Assembly: GCA_003117195.1 (NCBI GenBank)
Contig: BDSI01000061.1
Location: 434,001 to 498,000, forward strand
From: Eudorina sp. 2006-703-Eu-15
Taxonomy: Eukaryota > Chlorophyta > Chlorophyceae > Chlamydomonadales > Volvocaceae
Direction of reading: 5' to 3'
Length of the DNA: 64,000 nt
Position numbers and translations under genes: made by a program. Under the pieces are notes generated by a model. The model was not told the DNA's origin. It saw nothing but the letters and a program-made list of their open reading frames with translations, and ran no database searches. Of the stretch, positions 25,835-37,111 are shown in pieces (positions within the stretch are counted from its first letter, which is position 1; each line of letters starts with the position of its first letter).

Positions 25835-27806
25835 GCGTACGCGCAGTAACAAAGCATGTACTGTGGGCTGCATGCCTCGCGGGCTGATGGAAGCGACTCA
25901 TTGGGACCCGGGAGAGCGGTGTACAGGCTCGCCGTTGTCCCCTACGCTACCCACGCTAAGGTTTGCCCAGCTATGACTTAAGTATTATTATAAATATATT
26001 AGTTGTGGATTGGGACTTGTGCTGGCTAGCTTGCTCGCCGCTGCTGGGTGATTACTTTGCATGTAGCTTATTTCATGATCATCTTTTAGGTACAAGCCGG
26101 ACCTGGTGACCCTTCTTCCGCCGCATTGTGTGGTCGCTTCGCACTCGTCATGTTGACGGCTGATCTCGCGTGTAGGTAATCGTACTGTACGGCACGACCA
26201 CTGGGGACCGCTTCTCGCTGGGTGCGTCGGTACTGTTGGTGGTGCTGTAAAGTCAGCCCACAAGCCGCAACAGGTTTACTCGTTGCAATAGTGGTAATAC
26301 ATGCAGTGGGCCGCTGGGTAGTACCTGCGTCCCGCAAATTGTAACATAACATGACGGTTGTACGCGTCGGCCCAGAAGTTGCACCACGCGGTGGTGTAGG
26401 TGGTGTCGTCAACCAACCATGTAAGCTACCAACCCAACCAGCACGGCCAGCTGAGCGGATTCGAAATCCCGAGTACCGCACATGAAACGTGTAGTAGGTG
26501 AGAGCTGGCAAAGGCGTCTCGAGATGCTGGGACAGTGCTTCGCACCGTAATTTGAGGAGCAGGGCAGACCAAACGTACCTATCACGCGCCTGCTGTCACG
26601 CCCTGGTTCACACTACTAAAATGGTCTCGTAGGACCGGTACACGGCAGCGGCCCCCGTATGGCGACGGCAGCCCAAAGGCGCGCGTCCGTCCACCAACGT
26701 CCCGGCCTGTTGAGAAATCACCTACAAAATATTTAACTGTCTGGGAGTGTAGCTGTGTGCAGCGTGGGCACAGAATTAGAAATGCTGTGCTCGCCTTGAC
26801 ATGTCCAAACTAGGGGCGACTTGAAAGTTAAGAGTCGTCTCAGATTGGCGGCTCATGTGCCAACCATGCATAAAGTAGACATGGCGCTTGCACACACTGC
26901 CGCACTTAATTTACCTGATAAGCAAAGCTGCGCACACGTACACAACTTTGCTTCACTTAATATTTGAATACCTCTATATTCGTGCAGTGCGTCTGCAATT
27001 TAGGTAATACTTTAAGGCGACAGTCGGGATAACTGGCATGCGGGGCATGCTACGTGCGCTCTGTGCGGTTTGATTGTTTACTCATTTGACATCCGCGGGC
27101 ATATCCTTTGTACATCAGACTTGGGACATGTAGCACGTTTACAATTTTGGATGCACTTTCTAACGTGGCTGTAGGTGAAATGAAAGGATCGACCCCTCCG
27201 CAAGCTTCACAGCAAAAGTGTCGGGGAACGAAGTGGAACGAAACCGTCCCACGCCACACCACGAGATCCTGGAATAATGCTAGTAGAAGCATCGATTTCC
27301 CCACCTAAGAGTGTCCCTGAGGGTGCCCCGTCCCCTACCAGAGAGGACCAGATTACCTAGCAACCAAACCACTCTTCGTTGGACGCACGGACGGAATGAG
27401 CCATATGCTAGGCACCACGAAGCAAGGCTAGGCAGGCATGCCGTCGGCCCATCCGAGACTTCTCGTACGTATCCCGTGCTTGTTCGTTCATCCCTGCGCG
27501 TCGAACGTACTATGAGGCAGGTCGTCACGTCCCGGACGGCGGCGCAACTAACCGTCGTCGTATGCAGCACGCGTTGCTTGGGGGCATCGCTCGCGGACGG
27601 TATGTACCTGCCGTACGTGATGGCTGGTTAGCGACCGCCATACTGTATGTACGTCAGCAACCGATGTATAAACACGCCATATGGCAGTGGTTGTCATTCA
27701 GCAGACTTGTAACCTTTCTGTCTAATCATCATCGTGGTCCACATACCACGGCAGATAGTTGGACATCTGTGCACTGATCGCGCCCTGCCGCATCGCACGC
27801 ATTGCC

Positions 27807-29298
27807 ATGATGAGGGCGGCGGCTTCCACCACCACCGCGGCTCTGCTGCTGTCGGTTGGCGTGCTGCTGCTGAGTGCCTTGCCGGTGTCCCAGGCCACCA
27901 ACAGCGGCGGCAACAACCGCGTCTGCGACCCTAGCCACCCCGAGCGGTACGACTACAAGCTGATCAAGTACTACAACCCCAACGAAGGCGGGCGCCTCTA
28001 CGAGCTGTTCGACGTGTGGGATGCGTCGGGCTGCTTCAACAACTGGGCGACCGCCAAGCGGATCTGCCGTCTGAGGGGCCTGGAGATGGCACCGGCTGGC
28101 GAGGCCCGGTCGCTGGGTGCGTGACATACACACGAGCGGGTGTCCCCCGCCATGGCAGCTGCATAGACCTAGGCCTGTAATGAGAATAGGCTTAATTAAT
28201 GAGCCTCACCGCCGCTAGGGTTTGCCCAGCGCAGTGACAGTATCAGTCCTCATAATGAGCGTGCCCCTACCGTACGTAGTTCATTCGCTCTAGCAGCAGT
28301 GCTGCTTGGCCCGCGGCTGCGTGTGCGGTGCACAATGCGCAGCAGTAGACGATCTTCACGCATGCGCTTCAAGCACAAACGTGTCCTGCAGCACTTGCTT
28401 TCCAACGTGTATATTGACCCCCGCCCTCGCCCCACCCCACACACTCACGCTCGCCACCCACCCGCAGCTGCCGTACGCGAGCTGACCGTCCCCCGGCGCT
28501 ACACCACCTGGCTGGACGGCGTCGCGGAGCCCGGCCTCTGCTTCCTGTTGACCCAGGAGGGCAACCTGGTGCAGCAGGGCTGCAACCAGCCGGTCCGCTT
28601 CGTGTGCCGCGAGATCCGCACCCGCCCGCACCCGCCATGTACGTACGGGCATGTGGGCGTGCATGTATGTGGGGGTGTGGGCGTGCGTGTCCACACAGGT
28701 TGCTACCAGCAAAGATGGGCAAGTCGCCTGCCAGCCGCGGTCCCGCCCATGTTCTCAGCCTATCCGCTGTCCCATCCATTTTGTTTGCTGGTCGCTCATG
28801 CCTTCAGCACGATTTTGTGCGCACACACATGCACGCGTCTGACCGTACGTTCTGCTTGCTCTCTCTGGCTTTCCACGTATTGAGTGTATGTGCCGCCCCC
28901 TCCCTCGCCCGCTGCATGCCGTGCTTCCCGCCCGCCCTCGCCCGGTCGCCAGTGCCCCCGTCGCCATCGCCCCCGCCCCCTCCCGCGAGCCCGGCGTGCT
29001 GTACCTGACCAAGGACGGCTACCAGTACCGCATGTACACCACGGACGCCACCAAGCGCACCTCGTACGCGGGCGCGGACGCCTTCTGCAAGGGCCTGGGC
29101 GCCGGCTGGGGCCTGGTGCCGTACTGGGACGCCAGCGGCTTTGCCGCCGTGACCGTGCTGTGCGGCGACAATGACTACACCTGCTGGATGCAGCGCAAGC
29201 CGACCGACACGCTGTGCCCGCTCATGGCCGCGGATGGCAGCCTGCAGCTGCAGGGCTGCGCGCAGGACGTGCGCTTCGTGTGCCGCAAGCGCCTGTAG
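27807..29298 (+). CDS. Lectin-like protein, copy 6, -1 frameshift at exon 3 start
   Basis: Exons by homology 27807-28116, 28468-28638, 28953-29298. There are five C in the linker run, as in copy 3. Intron 2 also lacks one C in a CCC run near 28873. The standard splice pattern truncates within the linker; the 4-nt-shifted donor would rescue module 2. Residue 11 is Ala. The 3' flank differs by a duplication-like insertion around 29396-29411. Confidence 0.7.
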
Positions 29299-31277
29299 GC
29301 GTACGCGCAGTAACAAAGCATGTACTGTGGGCTGCATGCCTCGCGGGCTGATGGAAGCGACTCATTGGGACCCGGGAGAGCGGTGTACAGGCTCGCTCAG
29401 CTAGCCTCATCGCCGTTGTCCCCTACGCTACCCACGCTAAGGTTTGCCCAGCTATGACTTAGTATTATTATTAATGTATTAGTTGTGGATTGGGACTTGT
29501 GCTGGCTAGCTTGCTCGCCGCTGCTGGGTGATTACTTTGCATGTAGCTTATTTCATGATCATCTTTTAGGTACAGGCCGGACCTGGTGACCCTTCTTCCG
29601 CCGCATTGTGTGGTCGCTTCGCACTCGTCATGTTGACGGCTGATCTCGCGTGTAGGTAATCGTACTGTACGGCACGACCACTGGGGACCGCTTCTCGCTG
29701 GGTGCGTCGGTACTGTTGGTGGTGCTGTAAAGTCAGCCCACAAGCCGCAACAGGTTTACTCGTTGCAATAGTGGTAATACATGCAGTGGGCCGCTGGGTA
29801 GTACCTGCGGCCCGCAAATTGTAACGGTTGTACGCGTCGGCCCAGAAGTTGCACCACGCGGTGGTGTAGGTGGTGTCGTCAACCAACCATGTAAGCTACC
29901 AACCCAACCAGCACGGCCAGCTGAGCGGATTCGAAATCCCGAGTACCGCACATTTATGAAACGTGTAGTAGGTGAGAGCTGGCAAAGGCGTCTCGAGATG
30001 CTGGGACAGTGCTTCGCACCGTAATTTGAGGAGCAGGGCAGACCAAACGTACCTATCACGCGCCTGCTGTCACGCCCTGGTTCACACTACTAAAATGGTC
30101 TCGTAGGACCGGTACACGGCAGCGGCCCCCGTATGGCGACGGCAGCCCAAAGGCGCGCGTCCGTCCACCAACGTCCCGGCCTGTTGAGAAATCACCTACA
30201 AAATATTTAACTGTCTGGGAGTGTAGCTGTGTGCAGCGTGGGCACAGAATTAGAAATGCTGTGCTCGCCTTGACATGTCCAAACTAGGGGCGACTTGAAA
30301 GTTAAGAGTCGTCTCAGATTGGCGGCTCATGTGCCAACCATGCATAAAGTAGACATGGCGCTTGCACACACTGCCGCACTTAACTTACCTGATAAGCAAA
30401 GCTGCGCACACGTACACAACTTTGCTTCACTTAATATTTGAATACCTCTATATTCGTGCAATGCGTCTGCAATTTAGGTAATACTTTAAGGCGACAGTCG
30501 GGATAACTGGCATGCGGGGCATGCTACGTGCGCTCTGTGCGGTTTGATTGTTTACTCATTTGACATCCGCGGGCATATCCTTTGTACATCAGACTTGGGA
30601 CATGTAGCACGTTTACAATTTTGGATGCACTTTCTAACGTGGCTGTAGGTGAAATGAAAGGATCGACCCCTCCGCAAGCTTCACAGCAAAAGTGTCTGGG
30701 AACGAAGTGGAACGAAACCGTCCCACGCCACACCACGAGATCCTGGAATAATGCTAGTAGAAGCATCGATTCCCCCACCTAAGAGTGTCCCTGAGGGTGC
30801 CCCGTCCCCTACCAGAGAGGACCAGATTACCTAGCAACCAAACCACTCTTCGTTGGACGCACGGACGGAATGAGCCGTATGCTAGGCACCACGAAGCAAG
30901 GCTAGGCAGGCATGCCGTCGGCCCATCCGAGACTTCTCGTACGTATCCCGTGCTTGTTCGTTCATCCCTGCGCGTCGAACGTACTATGAGGCAGGTCGTC
31001 ACGTCCCGGACGGCGGCGCAACTAACCGTCGTATGCAGCACGTGTTGCTTGGGGGCATCGCTCGCGGACGGTATGTACCTGCCGTACGTGCTGGCTGGTT
31101 AGCGACCGCCATACTGTACGTCAGCAACCGATATATAAACGAACACGCCATATGGCAGTGGTTGTCATTCAGCAGACTTGTAACCTTTCTGTCTAATCAT
31201 CATCGTGGTCCACATACCACGGCAGATAGTTGGACATCTGTGCACTGATCGCGCCCTGCCGCATCGCACGCATTGCC

Positions 31278-32760
31278 ATGATGAGGGCGGCGGCTTCCAC
31301 CACCACCGCGGCTCTGCTGCTGTCGGTTGGCGTGCTGCTGCTGAGTGCCTTGCCGGTGTCCCAGGCCACCAACAGCGGCGGCAACAACCGCGTCTGCGAC
31401 CCTAGCCACCCCGAGCGGTACGACTACAAGCTGATCAAGTACTACAACCCCAACGAAGGCGGGCGCCTCTACGAGCTGTTCGACGTGTGGGATGCGTCGG
31501 GCTGCTTCAACAACTGGGCGACCGCCAAGCGGATCTGCCGTCTGAGGGGCCTGGAGATGGCACCGGCTGGCGAGGCCCGGTCGCTGGGTGCGTGACATAC
31601 ACACGAGCGGGTGTCCCCCGCCATGGCAGCTGCATAGACCTAGGCCTGTAATGAGAATAGGCTTAATCACCGCCGCTAGGGTTTGCCCAGCGCAGTGACA
31701 GTATCAGTCCTCATAATGAGCGTGCCCCTACCGTACGTAGTTCATTCGCTCTAGCAGCAGTGCTGCTTGGCCCGCGGCTGCGTGTGCGGTGCACAATGCG
31801 CAGCAGTAGACGATCTTCACGCATGCGCTTCAAGCACAAACGTGTCCTGCAGCACTTGCTTTCCAACGTGTATATTGACCCCGCCCTCGCCCCACCCCAC
31901 ACACTCACGCTCGCCACCCACCCGCAGCTGCCGTACGCGAGCTGACCGTCCCCCGGCGCTACACCACCTGGCTGGACGGCGTCGCGGAGCCCGGCCTCTG
32001 CTTCCTGTTGACCCAGGAGGGCAACCTGGTGCAGCAGGGCTGCAACCAGCCGGTCCGCTTCGTGTGCCGCGAGATCCGCACCCGCCCGCACCCGCCATGT
32101 ACGTACGGGCATGTGGGCGTGCATGTATGTGGGGGTGTGGGCGTGCGTGTCCACACAGGTTGCTACCAGCAAAGATGGGCAAGTCGCCTGCCAGCCGCGG
32201 TCCCGCCCATGTTCTCAGCCTATCCGCTGTCCCATCCATTTTGTTTGCTGGTCGCTCATGCCTTCAGCACGATTTTGTGCGCACACACATGCACGCGTCT
32301 GACCGTACGTTCTGCTTGCTCTCTCTGGCTTTCCCACGTATTGAGTGTATGTGCCGCCCCCTCCCTCGCCCGCTGCATGCCGTGCTTCCCGCCCGCCCTC
32401 GCCCGGTCGCCAGTGCCCCCGTCGCCATCGCCCCCGCCCCCCTCCCGCGAGCCCGGCGTGCTGTACCTGACCAAGGACGGCTACCAGTACCGCATGTACA
32501 CCACGGACGCCACCAAGCGCACCTCGTACGCGGGCGCGGACGCCTTCTGCAAGGGCCTGGGCGCCGGCTGGGGCCTGGTGCCGTACTGGGACGCCAGCGG
32601 CTTTGCCGCCGTGACCGTGCTGTGCGGCGACAATGACTACACCTGCTGGATGCAGCGCAAGCCAACCGACACGCTGTGCCCGCTCATGGCCGCGGATGGC
32701 AGCCTGCAGCTGCAGGGCTGCGCGCAGGACGTGCGCTTCGTGTGCCGCAAGCGCCTGTAG
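31278..32760 (+). CDS. Secreted two-module lectin-like protein, copy 7
   Basis: Exons 31278-31587, 31928-32098, 32414-32760; intact 275-residue frame. Residue 11 is Ala. Intron 1 lacks a TTAATGAGCC-type segment near 31667 that the other copies have. One silent change is seen in exon 3 near 32664. Confidence 0.85.
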
Positions 32761-34732
32761 GCGTACGCGCAGTAACAAAGCATGTACTGTGGGCTGCATG
32801 CCTCGCGGGCTGATGGAAGCGACTCATTGGGACCCGGGAGAGCGGTGTACAGGCTCGCCGTTGTCCCCTACGCTACCCACGCTAAGGTTTGCCCAGCTAT
32901 GACTAAGTATTATTATTAATGTGTTAGTTGTGGATTGGGACTTGTGCTGGCTAGCTTGCTCGCCGCTGCTGGGTGATTACTTTGCATGTAGCTTATTTCA
33001 TGATCATCTTTTAGGTACAAGCCGGACCTGGTGACCCTTCTTCCGCCGCATTGTGTGGTCGCTTCGCACTCGTCATGTTGACGGCTGATCTCGCGTGTAG
33101 GTAATTGTACTGCACGGCACGACCACTGGGGACCGCTTCTCGCTGGGTGCGTCGGTACTGTTGGTGGTGCTGTAAAGTCAGCCCACAAGCCGCAACAGGT
33201 TTACTCGTTGCAATAGTGGTAATACATGCAGTGGGCTGCTGGGTAGTACCTGCGGCCCGCAAATTGTAACATAACATGATGGTTGTACGCGTCGGCCCAG
33301 AAGTTGCACCACGCGGTGGTGTAGGTGGTGTCGTCAACTAACCATGTAAGCTACCAACCCAACCAGCACGGCCAGCTGAGCGGATTCGAAATCCCGAGTA
33401 CCGCACATTTATGAAACGTGTAGTAGGTGAGAGCTGGCAAAGGCGTCTCGAGATGCTGGGACAGTGCTTCGCACCGTAATTTGAGGAGCAGGGCAGACCA
33501 AACGTACCTATCACGCGCCTGTCACGCCCTGGTTCACACTACTAAAATGGTCTCGTAGGACCGGTACACGGCAGCGGCCCCCGTATGGCGACGGCAGCCC
33601 AAAGGCGCGCGTCCGTCCACCAACGTCCCGGCCTGTTGAGAAATCACCTACAAAATATTTAACTGTCTGGGAGTGTAGCTGTGTGCAGCGTGGGCACAGA
33701 ATTAGAAATGCTGTGCTCGCCTTGACATGTCCAAACTAGGGGCGACTTGAAAGTTAAGAGTCGTCTCAGATTGGCGGCTCATGTGCCAACCATGCATAAA
33801 GTAGACATGGCGCTTGCACACACTGCCGCACTTAATTTACCTGATAAGCAAAGCTGCGCACACGTACACAACTTTGCTTCACTTAATATTTGAATACCTC
33901 TATATTCGTGCAGTGCGTCTGCAATTTAGGTAATACTTTAAGGCGACAGTCGGGATAACTGGCATGCGGGGCATGCTACGTGCGCTCTGTGCGGTTTGAT
34001 TGTTTACTCATTTGACATCCGCGGGCATATCCTTTGTACATCAGACTTGGGACATGTAGCACGTTTACAATTTTGGATGCACTTTCTAACGTGGCTGTAG
34101 GTGAAATGAAAGGATCGACCCCTCCGCAAGCTTCACAGCAAAAGTGTCGGGGAACGAAGTGGAACGAAACCGTCCCACGCCACACCACGAGATCCTGGAA
34201 AAATGCTAGTAGAAGCATCGATTCCCCCACCTAAGAGTGTCCCTGAGGGTGCCCCGTCCCCTACCAGAGAGGACCAGATTACCTAGCAACCAAACCACTC
34301 TTCGTTGGACGCACGGACGGAATGAGCCATATGCTAGGCACTACGAAGCAAGGCTAGGCAGGCATGCCGTCGGCCCATCCGAGACTTCTCGTACGTATCC
34401 CGTGCTTGTTCGTTCATCCCTGCGCGTCGAACGTACTATGAGGCAGGTCGTCACGTCCCGGACGGCGGCGCAACTAACCGTCGTCGTATGCAGCACGCGT
34501 TGCTTGGGGGCACCGCTCGCGGACGGTATGTACCTGCCGTACGTGATGGCTGGTTAGCGACCGCCATACTGTATGTACGTCAGCAACCGATGTATAAACA
34601 CGCCATATGGCAGTGGTTGTCATTCAGCAGACTTGTAACCTTTCTGTCTAATCATTATCGTGGTCCACATACCACGGCAGATAGTTGGACATCTGTGCAC
34701 TGATCGCGCCCTGCCGCATCGCACGCATTGCC

Positions 34733-36236
34733 ATGATGAGGGCGGCGGCTTCCACCACCACCGCGGCTCTGCTGCTGTCGGTTGGCGTGCTGCTGCTGAG
34801 TGCCTTGCCGGTGTCCCAGGCCACCAACAGCGGCGGCAACAACCGCGTCTGCGACCCTAGCCACCCCGAGCGGTACGACTACAAGCTGATCAAGTACTAC
34901 AACCCCAACGAAGGCGGGCGCCTCTACGAGCTGTTCGACGTGTGGGATGCGTCGGGCTGCTTCAACAACTGGGCGACCGCCAAGCGGATCTGCCGTCTGA
35001 GGGGCCTGGAGATGGCACCGGCTGGCGAGGCCCGGTCGCTGGGTGCGTGACATACACACGAGCGGGTGTCCCCCGCCATGGCAGCTGCGTAGACCTAGGC
35101 CTGTAATGAGAATAGGCTTAATTAATGAGCCTCACCGCCGCTAGGGTTTGCCCAGCGCAGTGACAGTATCAGTCCTCATAATGAGCGTGCCCCCTACCGT
35201 ACGTAGTTCATTCGCTCTAGCTAGCAGCAGTGCTGCTTGGCCCGCGGCTGCGTGTGCGGTGCACAATGCGCAGCAGTAGACGATCTTCACGCATGCGCTT
35301 CAAGCACAAACGTGTCCTGCAGCACTTGCTTTCCAACGTGTATATTGACCCCCGCCCTCGCCCCACCCGACACACTCACGCTCGCCACCCACCCGCAGCT
35401 GCCGTACGCGAGCTGACCGTCCCCCGGCGCTACACCACCTGGCTGGACGGCGTCGCGGAGCCCGGCCTCTGCTTCCTGTTGACCCAGGAGGGCAACCTGG
35501 TGCAGCAGGGCTGCAACCAGCCGGTCCGCTTCGTGTGCCGCGAGATCCGCACCCGCCCGCACCCGCCATGTACGTACGGGCATGTGGGCGTGTGGGCGTG
35601 CGTGTGGATGGGTGGAGCGAGTGCACACGGGTTGCTACCAGCAAAGATGGGCAAGTCGCCTGCCAGCCGCGGTCCCGCCCATGTTCTCAGCCTATCCGCT
35701 GTCCCATCCATTTTGTTTGCTGGTCGCTCATGCCTTCAGCACGATTTTGTGCGCACACACATGCACGCGTCTGACCGTACGTTCTGCTTGCTCTCTCTGG
35801 CTTTCCCACGTATATATTGAGTGTATGTGCCGCCCCCTCCCTCGCCCGCTGCATGCCGCGCTTCCCGCCCTACCTCGCCCGGTCGCCAGTGCCCCCGTCG
35901 CCATCGCCCCCGCCCCCCTCCCGCGAGCCCGGCGTGCTGTACCTGACCAAGGACGGCTACCAGTACCGCATGTACACCACGGACGCCACCAAGCGCACCT
36001 CGTACGCGGGCGCGGACGCCTTCTGCAAGGGCCTGGGCGCCGGCTGGGGCCTGGTGCCGTACTGGGACGCCAGCGGCTTCGCCGCCGTGACCGTGCTGTG
36101 CGGCGACAACGACTACACCTGCTGGATGCAGCGCAAGCCGACCGACACGCTGTGCCCGCTCATGGCCGCGGATGGCAGCCTGCAGCTGCAGGGCTGCGCG
36201 CAGGACGTGCGCTTCGTGTGCCGCAAGCGCCTGTAG
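34733..36236 (+). CDS. Secreted two-module lectin-like protein, copy 8 (array edge)
   Basis: Exons 34733-35042, 35399-35569, 35890-36236; intact 275-residue frame. Silent changes occur in exon 3 (near 36080 and 36110), and intron 2 differs markedly around 35585-35635 and 35815. This copy has diverged the most, yet its protein is unchanged, which suggests selection on the sequence. It lies at the right edge, where homogenisation is expected to be weakest. Confidence 0.85.
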
Positions 36237-37000
36237 GCGTACGCGCAGTAGCAAAAGCAAGTACTACTGTGGGCTGCAGGCCTCGGGGGCTGATGGACTT
36301 ATTTGGTCATGAAGCGACTTATTGGCAATGGCATACAGTCTCAGCGAGCTTCATTCGGCCTCATCGCCTCTGCCCCTTACGCTACCCACGCTGGGGTTGG
36401 CTTAGCGTAATGTAATCATTACATTATAAAAATATACTAGTTGGTGATTGGGACCTGTACTGGCGAGCTTGCTCGCCATGTAGCCTGTTTCGTGATTATG
36501 TAAGTTAGGTACACGCCAGACCTGCTGGTGAGGTGGTCTTTCATTATTATTAGGATGTTACAGCGGACCCCGCGGGTCATCGGTGACAGCCCCGGCGACA
36601 GCCGAGGTCTTTCATGCTGTGCGGCACGGACACCGGGGACTGCTGGGTGCATCGCTGGGTGCATCGGAAGGTGCTGTCGTTGGTGCTGTGTCAGTCAACC
36701 AGCAGAAGCCGTAACAGACTTAACACACGCGGTAATAGTGGTAATACAGTGGGCTGCAGGGTAGCATCTGCAGCCCACGAATTGTAATATAACGGTTACA
36801 CGCGTCGGCCCATCCAGAAGTCATGGCCAGCTAGCTGCGCGGATTCCAAATCCCCCGACACCAGCAGCAGGCACCGCACATTCACGAAACGCACGTTGCC
36901 AAGTTATATATCTACAGCGGTCCGACGAGCCACACTCAAACGCTGCGCCTGTCACGCACGCTCTGGGTCACAGTAAAATGGAACCGCAGGACCGGTACCC
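36237..37000 (+). repeat. Diverged 3' part of the eighth unit
   Basis: Still alignable by eye with the non-coding part of units 1-7 (for example GGTAATAGTGGTAATACA and the ACGCGTCGGCCCA word), but with many substitutions and indels and a 62-bp insertion at 36545-36606. The similarity fades near 37000. Confidence 0.75.
36545..36606 (+). mobile_element. 62-bp repeat insertion with 9-bp target-site duplication
   Basis: The insertion runs from TATTATTAGGATGTTACAG to GCGACAGCCGAG and is bracketed by the direct repeat GTCTTTCAT at 36536-36544 and 36607-36615. Units 1-7 lack it. The same 62-bp core occurs in reverse orientation at 58249-58310. The GTTACAGCGGACC end motif also forms the inverted ends of the element at 57789-58028. 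The superfamily is not recognised; 8-9 bp duplications are typical of hAT/Mutator-like cut-and-paste elements. Confidence 0.7.
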
Positions 37001-37111
37001 CCTGTACAGTAAGTCAGGGTGATCCGTTGCCCTGAATTGTCTTGGTGTATGTGGTGCAGGTAGAGGTAGATGTAGATGTCGGTGCGCCCCGTCGTTCGCC
37101 CTGCTGCTGCC

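Larger units (their letters stand above)
10102..37000 (+). repeat. Eight-copy head-to-tail array, ~3.46-kb unit with a lectin-like gene
   Basis: Units start at the word GACGGAATGAGCC: 10102, 13568, 17023, 20480, 23933, 27390, 30864 and 34316. Lengths of the first seven are 3466, 3455, 3457, 3453, 3457, 3474 and 3452 bp. They are almost identical in coding and non-coding parts alike. Unit 8 keeps a good gene, but its 3' flank (36237 to about 37000) is clearly diverged and carries a small insertion, so it marks the old right edge. Each unit holds one three-exon gene in its first 1.9 kb. The near identity outside exons points to recent amplification or continuing homogenisation. Confidence 0.97.
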
